From the NCBI RefSeq assembly GCF_001698225.1, contig NZ_CP016594.1:186001-250000 (forward strand): a DNA stretch of 64,000 nucleotides, given 5' to 3'. The stretch comes from Gordonia terrae (GTDB taxonomy: Bacteria > Actinomycetota > Actinomycetes > Mycobacteriales > Mycobacteriaceae). The position numbers and the translations under genes were made by a program. The notes below the pieces were generated by a model. The model made no database searches and was not told the DNA's origin. It worked only from the letters and a program-made list of their open reading frames with translations. Of the stretch, positions 16,581-24,954 are shown piece after piece (position 1 is the first letter of the stretch; the number at the start of each line of letters is the position of its first letter).

Positions 16581-16967
16581 TCAGGGAATCTGCGCCTCGG
16601 CCTCGATCTCGACGAGGAGTGCGGGATCGACGAGCCCGGACACCTCCACCATCGTCGTGGTGGGGCGGATGTCTCCGAACACCGCGCCGTGGGCTTGACC
16701 GACCTCTTCCCATCGGCGGATGTCGGTCACGTAGATCCTGGTGGTGATGACGTGGTCGAGGGAGGCGCCGGCACGTTGTAGCACTTCATCGATGCGGCGC
16801 AGGATCTCCGTGGTCTGGGCTGCGACGTCGTTGCCACCGACCACCCCTTCGGGCGCGGAAGCCGTCGTGCCGGATACCAGCACCCGATTCCCTATCCGCA
16901 ATGCCCGGGAGTAACCGACGATGGGCTCCCACTTACTGTCGGTGTAGAGATGCGTTCGATCGTTCAT
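16581..16967 (-). CDS. RidA family (YjgF/YER057c/UK114) protein
   Basis: A 128-residue protein of the RidA superfamily, which hydrolyses reactive enamines and imines or serves as a subunit in degradative pathways. Family marks are IGNRVLVSGTTA, VAAQTTEILRRIDEVLQRAG, VITTRIYVTD and AVFGDIRPTTTMVEVSGLVD. The usual arginine that binds the substrate carboxylate is in the TTRIYVTD segment. It is the last gene of the nine-gene operon; its start overlaps the preceding small gene by 35 bases, so translation is probably coupled. Confidence 0.92.
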   Translation of the reverse strand: MNDRTHLYTDSKWEPIVGYSRALRIGNRVLVSGTTASAPEGVVGGNDVAAQTTEILRRIDEVLQRAGASLDHVITTRIYVTDIRRWEEVGQAHGAVFGDIRPTTTMVEVSGLVDPALLVEIEAEAQIP

Positions 16968-17178
16968 CGGGTCGATTCTCCCTGTGTCGCAGGCTTTCTG
17001 CATACACTCGTACGTTCGTGGACAACACGTCGTCGTGCTTCTGGGTCAGTTCACAGATGCGCCTGAAGTAGGCCGCGCGGGTGATGCCGAACTCCACCAT
17101 CGTCTCCTCCTCGTCGGGGCCGCCGAAGGGCAGCCACCGCTCGGCGTGCGAGAGCAGGTAGTAATCTTCCTTGTTCAT
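16933..17178 (-). CDS. Small DUF3263-like protein
   Basis: An 81-residue protein in which DYYLLSHAERWLPFGGPDEEETMVEFGITRAAYFRRICEL resembles the short helical DUF3263 proteins of mycolic-acid actinobacteria, which may bind DNA. The resemblance is by pattern only. It begins four bases after the Dabb gene stop and overlaps the ridA-like gene. The tail is charged (RVYAESLRHRENRPDERS). Function in the operon is unknown. Confidence 0.65.
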   Translation of the reverse strand: MNKEDYYLLSHAERWLPFGGPDEEETMVEFGITRAAYFRRICELTQKHDDVLSTNVRVYAESLRHRENRPDERSNASLHRQ

Positions 17179-17181
17179 CTC

Positions 17182-17472
17182 TCACTCGACGATCTGCACG
17201 ACGGACTTGTATGCGAGGTGGGGGGCGATGAGTTCGCGGAGGATTCGTTGGTGCTCCGGATGATCACGATAGTGGACGAAGGCGTCCTGCGTCGCGAATC
17301 TTCCGACGACGCCGAAGTCCCAATTCCCGGTTGTCACACCGGCATCCGGACCGCAGAGGTAGAGGTCGACGCCGGGCAGGGTCCGGACCAATGCCAGCAG
17401 GGCCGTGGTCAAGGCGGTTTCGTCAGCGTGTTCGGTTTTCCAGGAGAACGTGACGATGTGAGTGAAGGACAC
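17182..17472 (-). CDS. Dabb (stress-responsive A/B barrel) domain protein
   Basis: A 96-residue ferredoxin-like dimeric alpha/beta barrel protein: SFTHIVTFSWK at the N-terminus, LPGVDLYLCGPDAG in the middle, WDFGVVGRFATQDAFVHYRDHPEHQRI and a terminal VVQIVE. Dabb proteins include small cyclases, epimerase-like enzymes and stress proteins, so it may catalyse one step of the operon's pathway. GTG 17472 is chosen with AAGGAA nine bases before it. It lies between the TIM-barrel gene and the DUF3263-like gene. Confidence 0.85.
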   Translation of the reverse strand: MSFTHIVTFSWKTEHADETALTTALLALVRTLPGVDLYLCGPDAGVTTGNWDFGVVGRFATQDAFVHYRDHPEHQRILRELIAPHLAYKSVVQIVE

Positions 17473-17611
17473 AGTACTGTTCCTTGGTGAGGGGTCCCGC
17501 ATCTCGACGGATACGAGTCGGACATGGTCCGCAGTCGAAGAGGGTGGAGGCCGGGGTGCCACGGCGAGCGCTGCTCGCGCCGGCGTGGACCACCCCCGGC
17601 TCCGTCGGAGA

Positions 17612-18277
17612 TCAGGCGTGATCCAGGTAATCCCGCATGTACTCGAGGCCTGCACCGAAGGTGCCGGCGCCGAAGACGTCGTCGAACAGCGCCGAGCCGA
17701 CCGTGATGCCCCAGGGGGACAGGCGAGCGATCTCGTCCATCCGTGCGGTGCTGTTGATCGAACCGGTCACGACGACAGGCCCCTCGACGTCCTCGACGAA
17801 GGCCTTGCCGAGCGCTCCCGGTTCGCCATCGGTCCACCGGTACAGCGAGAGTGCGACGCCATCCACCTGAGGGCGGATGCGCTTGGCGTCACCGACGATG
17901 TCCTCGATCGAACCGTGGAGCATTCGGGGAATGCCGCTGCGGCCGCCGCAAGTCGGGAGGTACCCGACCCCTGACTTCGAGAGCAGGTCCGCGACCGACG
18001 TGTGGAACGCCATCCCGATCAGGAAGTCGAGACCGTTGTCCACCGCGAACTGTGCGGCCGTGAGGCAGTCCGATTCCTCTTCCTTGAGGGACTCGAAATG
18101 CACTGTCTTGCCGGCATTCTTCATGTCCTGCGCCAGCAGTGCCTGGTCGGACGCCGACAGGCCGGTGTCCTTGAAGCCCCAGTGCTTCGTCGGGGCGTCG
18201 ATCGCCTGCGCGAAGATCTCCCGCGCATTGTCGATGGTCTTGTCGTTGTGCGTGAGCATGGCAATCAGCTCGGTCAT
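17612..18277 (-). CDS. TIM-barrel protein, possible aldolase/epimerase
   Basis: A 221-residue protein with the beta-strand and loop rhythm of a small (beta/alpha)8 barrel: TELIAMLTHND at strand 1, GLDFLIGMAFH, VGYLPTCGGRSG, VDGVALSLYRW, GPVVVTGSINS and a phosphate-binding-like end WGITVGSALFDDVFGAG. I cannot name the family; it is not the larger PEP-hydrolase-like barrel that normally accompanies Tm-1-like proteins, though it might replace it. By context it probably acts late in the pathway, cleaving or epimerising a keto acid or sugar phosphate. A perfect seven-base palindrome lies 21 bases before the start. Confidence 0.7.
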   Translation of the reverse strand: MTELIAMLTHNDKTIDNAREIFAQAIDAPTKHWGFKDTGLSASDQALLAQDMKNAGKTVHFESLKEEESDCLTAAQFAVDNGLDFLIGMAFHTSVADLLSKSGVGYLPTCGGRSGIPRMLHGSIEDIVGDAKRIRPQVDGVALSLYRWTDGEPGALGKAFVEDVEGPVVVTGSINSTARMDEIARLSPWGITVGSALFDDVFGAGTFGAGLEYMRDYLDHA

Positions 18278-18567
18278 TTTCTTGGGCCTTGTCTGTGCGA
18301 CGGAAATGTCCGTCGATGCTGGACGGATTCGACAGCAGACCTGGCGGATTACGCAGGCCGGCTGATGACGGTTCGGCTGTCCCGGCTGCGGACGGAGGTT
18401 GGTGCGTGATCCTTCCGCAGCCGGCGAGATTCATGTGTTCGGACAGCACGACATGGGGCTCACGCGGCGTGAGTCCTGAACGGAACGCCTGGTTCCGTGG
18501 TCGTGGTGGTGCGGAAAGACTTTCCGCGCCGGGGATTTGAGAGAGCCTGAAAGGCTCGCTGGCAGAG
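18278..18567. promoter_or_regulatory. Palindrome-rich gap inside the catabolic operon
   Basis: This 290-base gap between the SDR and TIM-barrel genes holds three perfect inverted repeats: CGACGGA-AATG-TCCGTCG (18298-18315), CGGAAC-GCCTG-GTTCCG (18481-18497) and GCGGAAAG-A-CTTTCCGC (18511-18527). The two near the SDR end may be an attenuator or RNA processing site; the one beside the TIM-barrel gene may be an operator for an internal promoter. No gene is seen. Confidence 0.6.
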
Positions 18568-19398
18568 TTACTTTGCTAGCATGCCCGCGTCGACTGGGAT
18601 TGCAGCGCCAGTGGTGAAGCGCGCTTCTTCAGAGCAGAGGTAGGCGATGGTATTGCTGACGTCCTCGGGCAGAACCCAAGGCGTGTCGAGTAGGTGGATG
18701 GTTCCGAAGCTGTCCATTGCGTCATCCAGCGTGGGCGATTCGAGATCCGGGCGGAACATCTTGATGACACCGGAGTTGGTCATCATCGGGGTCCGGCAGT
18801 TGCTCGGATGAATGGAGTTGACGCGGATATTGTGCGGTGCAAGCTCATTCGCCAGGGCCTTGGCCAGTCCGGTGACGCCGTGCTTGGCCGCCACGTAGTG
18901 ACCGATCTCGTTGAGATTGCGGAGTCCCGCGGTCGAACTGGTGAGCACGATCGAGCCACCGTTGCCCGCGTTGATCATGTGTTGCACGCCGGCGCGGACG
19001 GTCTTCCACACACCCGACAGATCGATGTCCATCATCTCGTTCCACTGTGCCTCGGTCATCTCGGCGAGCTTCCCGTAAGTACAGACTCCGGCGTTGGCGA
19101 GGATGAAGTCGAGGCGCCCGAACTGTTCGACGCCTTCGTCGACCACGGCGGTGAGCGCTTCGAGGTCTCGGACGTCGGCGACGCGGCTGAGGATCTTTCC
19201 CCCGGCCTTCTCGACGAGGTCGGTGGTCTCGTCGAACTCGTCCTTGGTGCCCATTTTGTAAGGCGCCGACTTCACCGGTGCGCAGATGTCGACTGCAATG
19301 ATGTTCGCGCCCTCGCTGGCGAACTTGATGGCGTGTGCGCGACCCTGTCCGCGGGCTGCGCCGGTGATGAACGCGACTTTACCGTCGAATTTACCCAT
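18568..19398 (-). CDS. Mycofactocin-coupled SDR oxidoreductase
   Basis: A 276-residue SDR with the marks of the mycofactocin-coupled group: VAFITGAARGQGRAHA (residues 8-23), a characteristic insert after IIAVDIC, NAGVCTYG, then SSTAGLRNLNEIGHYVAAKHG with the Ser-Tyr-Lys set. Such enzymes keep NAD tightly bound and pass electrons to mycofactocin, so they work as nicotinoproteins, usually on secondary alcohols. It should perform an alcohol oxidation in the operon's pathway. GAAAGG precedes ATG 19398. A second enzyme of this type is at 37952. Confidence 0.92.
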   Translation of the reverse strand: MGKFDGKVAFITGAARGQGRAHAIKFASEGANIIAVDICAPVKSAPYKMGTKDEFDETTDLVEKAGGKILSRVADVRDLEALTAVVDEGVEQFGRLDFILANAGVCTYGKLAEMTEAQWNEMMDIDLSGVWKTVRAGVQHMINAGNGGSIVLTSSTAGLRNLNEIGHYVAAKHGVTGLAKALANELAPHNIRVNSIHPSNCRTPMMTNSGVIKMFRPDLESPTLDDAMDSFGTIHLLDTPWVLPEDVSNTIAYLCSEEARFTTGAAIPVDAGMLAK

Positions 19399-19440
19399 GG
19401 TTATCGACCTTTCAGATTTCTCGGGTCGACGTCGCCGAGC

Positions 19441-20061
19441 CTAGAAGGACTTCGGCGTATCGATCCAGATGTATTCGCTGACCTCTTTGGCAACGTTCTC
19501 GATCTTGTGTGGAATGGTGCTGTGGAACCAGATGGAGTCACCTGGGTCCAGGAAGTAGACTTCGTCGGCCAGCGTCACCTTGAAGCGACCCTTGAGCACC
19601 ATTGCCCACTCCTCGCCCTCGTGCGTATAGGGCTCGTCGCCGGTGCTGGCACCGACCTCGTAGCGTCCGTACAGAGCTTCGAGGACTTCAGATTCTGCCG
19701 GTGAGGCGAGCTCGAAGTGGACTCCCCGGGCTGCGATGGACGAACGGGAGTCCGAGCCCGGGTGGGTGGGCAGATCTCCGCCTATGGTCTGGCGGTCGGT
19801 GGCACGGATGACGTGCCCGTTGCGCTGGCTCGGCTCGGTGAAGAAGTAGGTGATGCTCGTGCCCAGTGCGGCGGCGAGTCGCTTGAGGGTGGAGATCGAT
19901 GGCTCGGTCTTTCCTCGTTCCACTTCACTGATGACCGAAGACGACATCTCCGCTCGTTCCGCCAGTGCGCGGATCGAGTACCCGTGATCGTTACGCAGTT
20001 TCTTGAGGCGATCACCGATCGAGATGGTGTCGTCGTCGGTCTTCTCCGGCCCGCTAGCCAT
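19441..20061 (-). CDS. XRE-family regulator with C-terminal cupin
   Basis: A 206-residue regulator: an N-terminal helix-turn-helix (about 15-70, IRALAERAEMSSSVISEVER, then GKTEPSISTLKRLAAAL) and a C-terminal cupin (about 120-195, HEGEEWAMVLKGRFKVTL and DPGDSIWFHSTIPHKIEN). Regulators of this build sense small polar metabolites and control their catabolic genes. I choose ATG 20061, with GGAG six bases before it, over the GTG twelve bases upstream. ACCAC-CTCC-GTGGT (20108-20121) and CCACTG-T-CAGTGG (20131-20143) lie just upstream and may be autoregulatory sites. Confidence 0.92.
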   Translation of the reverse strand: MASGPEKTDDDTISIGDRLKKLRNDHGYSIRALAERAEMSSSVISEVERGKTEPSISTLKRLAAALGTSITYFFTEPSQRNGHVIRATDRQTIGGDLPTHPGSDSRSSIAARGVHFELASPAESEVLEALYGRYEVGASTGDEPYTHEGEEWAMVLKGRFKVTLADEVYFLDPGDSIWFHSTIPHKIENVAKEVSEYIWIDTPKSF

Positions 20062-20237
20062 TGATTTCTCCACTTCCCACAGTCAGTTGTGCCCGGATAG
20101 AGCGCCTACCACCTCCGTGGTGGATGATGCCCACTGTCAGTGGAGCCTACTGAGGCCGGCAGTGGTAGGTGGGGATGCAGGGCACCGGGGGTTTGAGATG
20201 ACCTCCCCGGTGCCCCGCAAGCTTGGTTGCAGTCGGA

Positions 20238-21095
20238 TCAGGCCTTGAGGACGAACTCGCGCGAGGTGATGTCCACCTTCACCTTCTTGAGTTCCTCCAG
20301 GGCATCGGCGAGATGACTGGAGAAGCGGTCGAAGATCTGCTCGCCCTTCTCGGCGGTGGCGCGGAACGGGTTCCCGATCACACCGTGCGGCGCCATCTCC
20401 TGATGCTCCATGGGGAAGTAGAAGTACTCGAAGCCCTGGAACTCGACGTCCGGGCTCGCGTCGACCTTCTTGAACGACTCCGGCAGCCATTCCGGTGCCT
20501 GGGCGCGGGTGTCGAGACCTCGGTCGAGCTTCACGTTCTCGGGCTTGAAGGCCATCATGATCGAGGTCTCCTGCTCACTGGCGTGCCAGCCGGCCGTCTC
20601 CTCCTCGCTGTTCTCCATCAGGTCTTCGATGATCCCGAGGTAGCGCTCGCCGTAGGGCTTGAACATGCCGAGCAGTGCCCCCGTTTCGTATCGGAGGGTG
20701 CGGAAGACCTGGTCGGTGACCTTGGTGTTGGAGGTGTGGCCGTTCACGAAGATCAGGCGGTTGAAGCCGTGATGGATGAGTGAGCGTGCCGTGTCGTAGA
20801 TGACCGCCCGCACGGTGTCGCCGCGGAAGGTCATGGTGCCCATGCCGTTCTCGGGCTCACGCAGGTGATGCGGGCTGTACCCCGTCCAGATCGGCGGGCC
20901 GTACAGCACCTTGGCCTTCTCGGCGGCACGGCGGCACACTTCCTGTGCGTTGTAGATGTCGGTGCCGATGGGGAGGTGGTAGCCGTGCATCTCGACCGCG
21001 CCCATCGGGATGATGATGGTGTCGTCGGTCTTCAGGTACTCCTGGATGTCCGGCGGGGCCAGGTCGGTGATGAGACGCGAGTGAAGTTCTGACAT
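20238..21095 (-). CDS. Creatininase-family metal-dependent hydrolase
   Basis: A 285-residue amidohydrolase-like enzyme of the creatininase superfamily. The likely metal ligands are in MGAVEMHGYHLPIGTD (Glu, His, Asp), FVNGHTSN (His) and WHASEQETS (Glu). Members open cyclic amides (creatinine), deformylate (ArfB), process the mycofactocin peptide (MftE) or hydrolyse a carbon-carbon bond in a cyclic diketone (IolN). It is too long and too unlike MftE to be that. Its place next to an IolM-like dehydrogenase favours a ring-opening role. AGGAGA precedes ATG 21095. Confidence 0.88.
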   Translation of the reverse strand: MSELHSRLITDLAPPDIQEYLKTDDTIIIPMGAVEMHGYHLPIGTDIYNAQEVCRRAAEKAKVLYGPPIWTGYSPHHLREPENGMGTMTFRGDTVRAVIYDTARSLIHHGFNRLIFVNGHTSNTKVTDQVFRTLRYETGALLGMFKPYGERYLGIIEDLMENSEEETAGWHASEQETSIMMAFKPENVKLDRGLDTRAQAPEWLPESFKKVDASPDVEFQGFEYFYFPMEHQEMAPHGVIGNPFRATAEKGEQIFDRFSSHLADALEELKKVKVDITSREFVLKA

Positions 21096-21122
21096 CGAGT
21101 TTTCTCCTGTGTTTCGTGGGTG

Positions 21123-22286
21123 TTATGTCTGGGGCTTGACGAGGATCTTGCCGTTTCCTCGCTCTTTGGTTTCTTCGAGCGCGTCGATGAGCCCGGCCAG
21201 CGGGAATCGACGAGTGATGGCCTTGTCCATGGAGATTCGTCCGGAAGCCATCAAGGCGATGACGTTGGGGAAGTTCCAACTGCCGGAATGTCCGACGGTG
21301 CCGTAGATCTGACCGGCTTTGAGCTGGATCTTGATCGTGTTGATAGATGCGGGCTTCGCGTCCATGCCTGCGACCACGAGCTTTCCGCCGATACCGAGTG
21401 TGTCCTCGATCGGACCCATCACGGCCTTGCTGTTGCCGCTGGCCTCGATGATCATGGCGGCCCCGTTCCCTTTGGTGGCGTCCGCGATCGCTGCCACCGC
21501 ATCGTCGGCGAGGGGGTCGATGACATGCGTCGCGCCCATCTCGGCGGCCAGGGACCGTCGTTCGGCGATCGGCTCGACGGCGAAGATCTGGGACGCGCCG
21601 GCAGCCTGGGCGAGCGCGACCGAGGCGAGACCGATGGGGCCGAGCCCGTAGATCGCGACCGCGCTGCCCGGTGCGAACCCTCCTGCGCGGGTGAACATCC
21701 CCTCATACGCGACGCTGGTCGGTTCGGTCAGTGCGCCGACTTCGAGAGCGGCGTCCTCGGAGCCGTAGCGATCGGCAACGGCGTCGAGCGGCCAGCAGTA
21801 TCGTGCGTCGACGCGAACGTACTGGGCGAACCCGCCGTCGATGGTGATACCGAGATCCTCGATGTTCCGGCACTGATTCCAGAAGCCCCCGCGACATTCG
21901 CGACAGGTACCGCACCACTGGATCTCCTCGGCGGCCACGAGCTGGCCCACGCGCAGTTCGCTTACCGCGGACCCGGCGGCGACGATCTTGCCGGAGAACT
22001 CGTGACCGGTGATCACCGGAGCCTTGAGGTGGTAGGGGGACAGCACGTAGCCGTCCTCGTCGGTCTCGTACATGTGGACATCGGTGCCACACAATCCGCA
22101 GGCACCGACCTCGAGGATCACCTCGGTCGGCCCGGGAGCGCCTGGGTCGGCGACTGTGCGAAGCTCCATCACCGGGTTTCGGTACGCCTCACTGGCGTTG
22201 ACGGCCCATTGGCGCGCGGCGTCGTCGGCGGGAATGTGCACGCCTGTCCGGGGCGACCATTCGGCCTCCAGTACAACTGCTTTCAT
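21123..22286 (-). CDS. Zinc-dependent alcohol dehydrogenase (IolM-like)
   Basis: A 387-residue medium-chain dehydrogenase. The catalytic zinc site is in CGLCGTDVHMYETDEDGYV and GHEFSGKIV, the structural zinc cysteines in CGTCRECRGGFWNQC, and the NAD fold in AIYGLGPIGLASVALAQAAGA. The HMYETDEDGYV block and the length resemble scyllo-inosose 3-dehydrogenase (IolM) more than ethanol or threonine dehydrogenases; this is by memory of the family pattern. It lies between the Tm-1-like and creatininase genes, in the same order of function as IolM-IolN. GGAG precedes ATG 22286. Confidence 0.88.
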   Translation of the reverse strand: MKAVVLEAEWSPRTGVHIPADDAARQWAVNASEAYRNPVMELRTVADPGAPGPTEVILEVGACGLCGTDVHMYETDEDGYVLSPYHLKAPVITGHEFSGKIVAAGSAVSELRVGQLVAAEEIQWCGTCRECRGGFWNQCRNIEDLGITIDGGFAQYVRVDARYCWPLDAVADRYGSEDAALEVGALTEPTSVAYEGMFTRAGGFAPGSAVAIYGLGPIGLASVALAQAAGASQIFAVEPIAERRSLAAEMGATHVIDPLADDAVAAIADATKGNGAAMIIEASGNSKAVMGPIEDTLGIGGKLVVAGMDAKPASINTIKIQLKAGQIYGTVGHSGSWNFPNVIALMASGRISMDKAITRRFPLAGLIDALEETKERGNGKILVKPQT

Positions 22287-22350
22287 GTGCGTGTCTCCGT
22301 TCGTACGAGTATCGGGTGTGGGTATCGCTGGCTCACGATGGACAGGGCTG

Positions 22351-23673
22351 TCATGCGGTGGGCACGGGCGGGCGGGGCCGTGGGTCGGGTCGGGTCGTGG
22401 TGACCGCTTCGAAAGCGTCGATCACCGCAGCCGAGAACTCGGGGTCGTTGATGTGCGCGTCGATCTCGCTGATCCGAACCCGGTCGTGGATCTCTGAGCG
22501 CAGGACGCGGCGGAATGCCTCGTCGGCGGCTGGGTCCCAGAAGGCGCCACCGGGGGCGTTGGGAACGGACAGCCCCCGTGTGGGGATCACGATGTGAACC
22601 GGCCCCACGGCCAGGTTGGCCTTGCGGGCGAACTCCTTGGCCACCATCTCCATCTCGCTCGTGGTGAGGCGGACGAGCGTGAGCTCGGGATTGTGCCCGA
22701 AGTAGGTGCGGCCGGGGAACTCCCGCTCGGTGTCGGCCGGTGTGCCGCAGGTGATCAGGTCGATGCAACCGGGTACGAGCACCTGGGGGAGCCCCAGCCG
22801 GCCGGCTGTCTCCATTCGCTCCGGGCCCGGGTCCATCAGACCGCCGACCAGGTGTCCGCTCAGTTCCGTTGTGGTGACGTCGATGACGACATCGACCTGC
22901 CCGTGCTCCACGGCGGACTCGAGGGCCTTTCCGCCGGTGCCGTTGGCGTGGAAGGCGACGAATGCCCTTCCCGCGGAACGTAGGTGATCGTGAATGCGAT
23001 CCACCGTCGGGGTGGTGTTCCCATTCATGGAGACGGCCACCGTCAGCGGCCGCTCGGCAGTGGCGTCGACGTCATCCCGCCGCGCCGCGGTGGCCGCTCC
23101 GACGATGAACCCTGCCGCGTTGCGGTAGATCACCGAGGTGAGCGAGTTGACGCCGACGATGTCGGCGACGGAGTGGAGTACGGCGACGTCCTGGATGCCG
23201 ACGTACGGCTCGAAGGTCCGTCGGCCGGACGCCAGCGGGGACACGATGAGCTTCGGGAAACCGAAGGGGAGCTGCTGCAGGGCCGGGCCGGCGATGTGGG
23301 TTCCGGCGCCACCCATGCAGACGGCCCCGTCGATGCCGCGACCGGCGGCCATGTCGGTCAGCAGCCGGGTCACCCCGGCTCGAAGGGCGGACACGGCTTC
23401 GCCGCGCGGCAGTGAGTCGATCTCCTGCATCGAACTCCCGGCTGCGACGGCCACCGCATTCTGATCGACGAACGGACGGTCACCGATGGTCGCTTCGTCC
23501 GGAATCGCGGTGAGGCGCGCCGATGTGTCGACGAAGATGACTCGCCCGCCCAGATCCTCGATGTGATCGGCGAGGTCGGCCAGCTCGACGGCCTTGGTGT
23601 CGAAGGTCCCGATGACCGCAATCGTGGGGGACGAGTGCCGCGTTCCGGTACTGGCTCCGTCTGCGCTGTGCAT
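22351..23673 (-). CDS. Tm-1-like ATP-binding domain protein (UPF0261)
   Basis: A 440-residue protein of the Tm-1-like/UPF0261 family: AVIGTFDTKAVELADLADHI at the N-terminus, CMGGAGTHIAGPALQQLPFGFPK, SVADIVGVNSLTSVIYRNAAG, AFHANGTGGKALE, GHLVGGLMDPGPERMETAG and PTRGLSVPNAPGGAFWDP. The tomato relative binds ATP and blocks tobamovirus replication; in bacteria the role is unknown but the family lies in catabolic clusters. It is the first gene of the nine-gene operon and its ATG is seven bases after the -10 element, so the mRNA is probably leaderless. Confidence 0.9.
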   Translation of the reverse strand: MHSADGASTGTRHSSPTIAVIGTFDTKAVELADLADHIEDLGGRVIFVDTSARLTAIPDEATIGDRPFVDQNAVAVAAGSSMQEIDSLPRGEAVSALRAGVTRLLTDMAAGRGIDGAVCMGGAGTHIAGPALQQLPFGFPKLIVSPLASGRRTFEPYVGIQDVAVLHSVADIVGVNSLTSVIYRNAAGFIVGAATAARRDDVDATAERPLTVAVSMNGNTTPTVDRIHDHLRSAGRAFVAFHANGTGGKALESAVEHGQVDVVIDVTTTELSGHLVGGLMDPGPERMETAGRLGLPQVLVPGCIDLITCGTPADTEREFPGRTYFGHNPELTLVRLTTSEMEMVAKEFARKANLAVGPVHIVIPTRGLSVPNAPGGAFWDPAADEAFRRVLRSEIHDRVRISEIDAHINDPEFSAAVIDAFEAVTTTRPDPRPRPPVPTA

Positions 23674-23709
23674 GACCTAGATCATAGTTCGGGAAACCGA
23701 ACGCTGCAA
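23674..23709 (-). promoter_or_regulatory. Promoter and operator of the catabolic operon
   Basis: On the minus strand TTGCAG (-35, 23709-23704), a 17-base spacer, TATGAT (-10, 23686-23681) and a seven-base gap lead to the ATG at 23673. The spacer is nearly filled by GTTCGG-TTTC-CCGAAC (23702-23687), a perfect inverted repeat: the classic position for a repressor that blocks RNA polymerase. A palindrome GTACCGGTAC (23736-23745) lies further upstream. Confidence 0.75.
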
Positions 23710-23779
23710 GCCTATTTCGGTGGAAAATGTTCGGAGTACCGGTACGAAAATAGAAAAATGCCTGGTCGAGGGTTTCTCG

Positions 23780-24706
23780 TCACGTCTGCAAACTCCGCAC
23801 GGCTGCGGCATGCAGTCGACCCGCGCGATAAGAAGAGCGCACCAGCGGGCCGGACATGACGCCCAGGAAACCGAGGTCGGTGGCGGTCTTGGCGAATTCC
23901 TCGAACTGGTCCGGAGGAACCCACCGGTCCACCGGAAGATGTCGAGGGCTTGGCCGCAGGTACTGGGTGATGGTCACCAGGTCGCAGTCGGCGGCGCGAA
24001 GGTCGGCCAACGCGTCGTAGACCTCGGTGTCCGACTCGCCCATACCCAGGATCAGGTTCGACTTCGTGATCAGCCCGGCCGCTTTTGCGGCCGTGATCAC
24101 CGCGAGTGAACGCTGATAGTCGAACGCCGGGCGCACGCGACGGAACAGCCGCGGGATGGTTTCCACGTTGTGAGCCAGCACGGATGGCTGTGAGGCGAAG
24201 ACCTCATCGAGTTGGCGGCGGTCGCCGCTGAAGTCGGGGATCAGGAGTTCCACGCCCGTCGACGGGCACGCGGCCCGGATGGCCCGGACGGTCTCGGCGT
24301 ACAACCACGCTCCGCCGTCGTCGAGGTCGTCACGTGCCACCCCGGTGACCGTCGCGTACCGCAGATCCATCGCCGCCACCGATTCGGCGACCCGGCGCGG
24401 CTCGTCACGGTCGAGGTCATCGGGACGGCCGGTGTCGATTTGGCAGAAGTCGCACCGGCGGGTGCATTGTTCGCCGCCGATGAGGAAGGTCGCTTCGCGA
24501 TCGTTCCAACATTCGAAGATGTTGGGGCAGCCGGCCGATCGGCACACCGTGTGCAGGTCGTGATCGGACACGACCGTCGAGACCTCCTGGAACACCGGGC
24601 CGGTGTTCACGGCCTTCTTCATCCAGGGGGGCTTCCGTTCGACGGGGGATGCACTGTTGCGCACCTCGAGCCGCAGAAGTCGTCGTCCTTCATTGGTGAC
24701 CGACAT
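23780..24706 (-). CDS. lipA: Lipoyl synthase
   Basis: A 308-residue radical-SAM enzyme that inserts two sulphurs into octanoyl groups on lipoyl domains. It has both clusters: the auxiliary set in [12 protein letters not shown] and the radical-SAM set CTRRCDFC, plus the C-terminal RSSYRAG with the cluster-binding serine. [13 protein letters not shown] and ERKPPWMKK at the start match LipA, so ATG 24706, preceded by GAGGAA, is chosen. It stands head to head with the glycine-cleavage operon, so it probably supplies lipoate for GcvH. The usual lipB neighbour is absent; another lipA may exist elsewhere. Confidence 0.95.
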   Translation of the reverse strand: MSVTNEGRRLLRLEVRNSASPVERKPPWMKKAVNTGPVFQEVSTVVSDHDLHTVCRSAGCPNIFECWNDREATFLIGGEQCTRRCDFCQIDTGRPDDLDRDEPRRVAESVAAMDLRYATVTGVARDDLDDGGAWLYAETVRAIRAACPSTGVELLIPDFSGDRRQLDEVFASQPSVLAHNVETIPRLFRRVRPAFDYQRSLAVITAAKAAGLITKSNLILGMGESDTEVYDALADLRAADCDLVTITQYLRPSPRHLPVDRWVPPDQFEEFAKTATDLGFLGVMSGPLVRSSYRAGRLHAAAVRSLQT

Positions 24707-24954
24707 GATTCCTCGCTGATGGTGGTGGGGTACCTCGCGGGGCGTGACACGCCGTCGGTCGGCCCGGTGGTCGGCGAGGTAGGAGATGGCGCGCGCTGAA
24801 GCACAGCACGGGACCGACCTCATTCTTGCACGGAACAGCGAACGAAATCCCGCTAAATGGACTCAAACCGTGCGGAATGCCGATCAGTGATCTATGGTGG
24901 GTGTCACACAACCGAATCCGCCGCTCGATGCGTATCAGGAGAACTCCAGGACCC

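Noticed and set aside
20238..21095. MftE (mycofactocin peptidase)
   Set aside because: The creatininase-family protein is longer than MftE, and no mftA, mftB, mftC, mftD or mftF gene is nearby.
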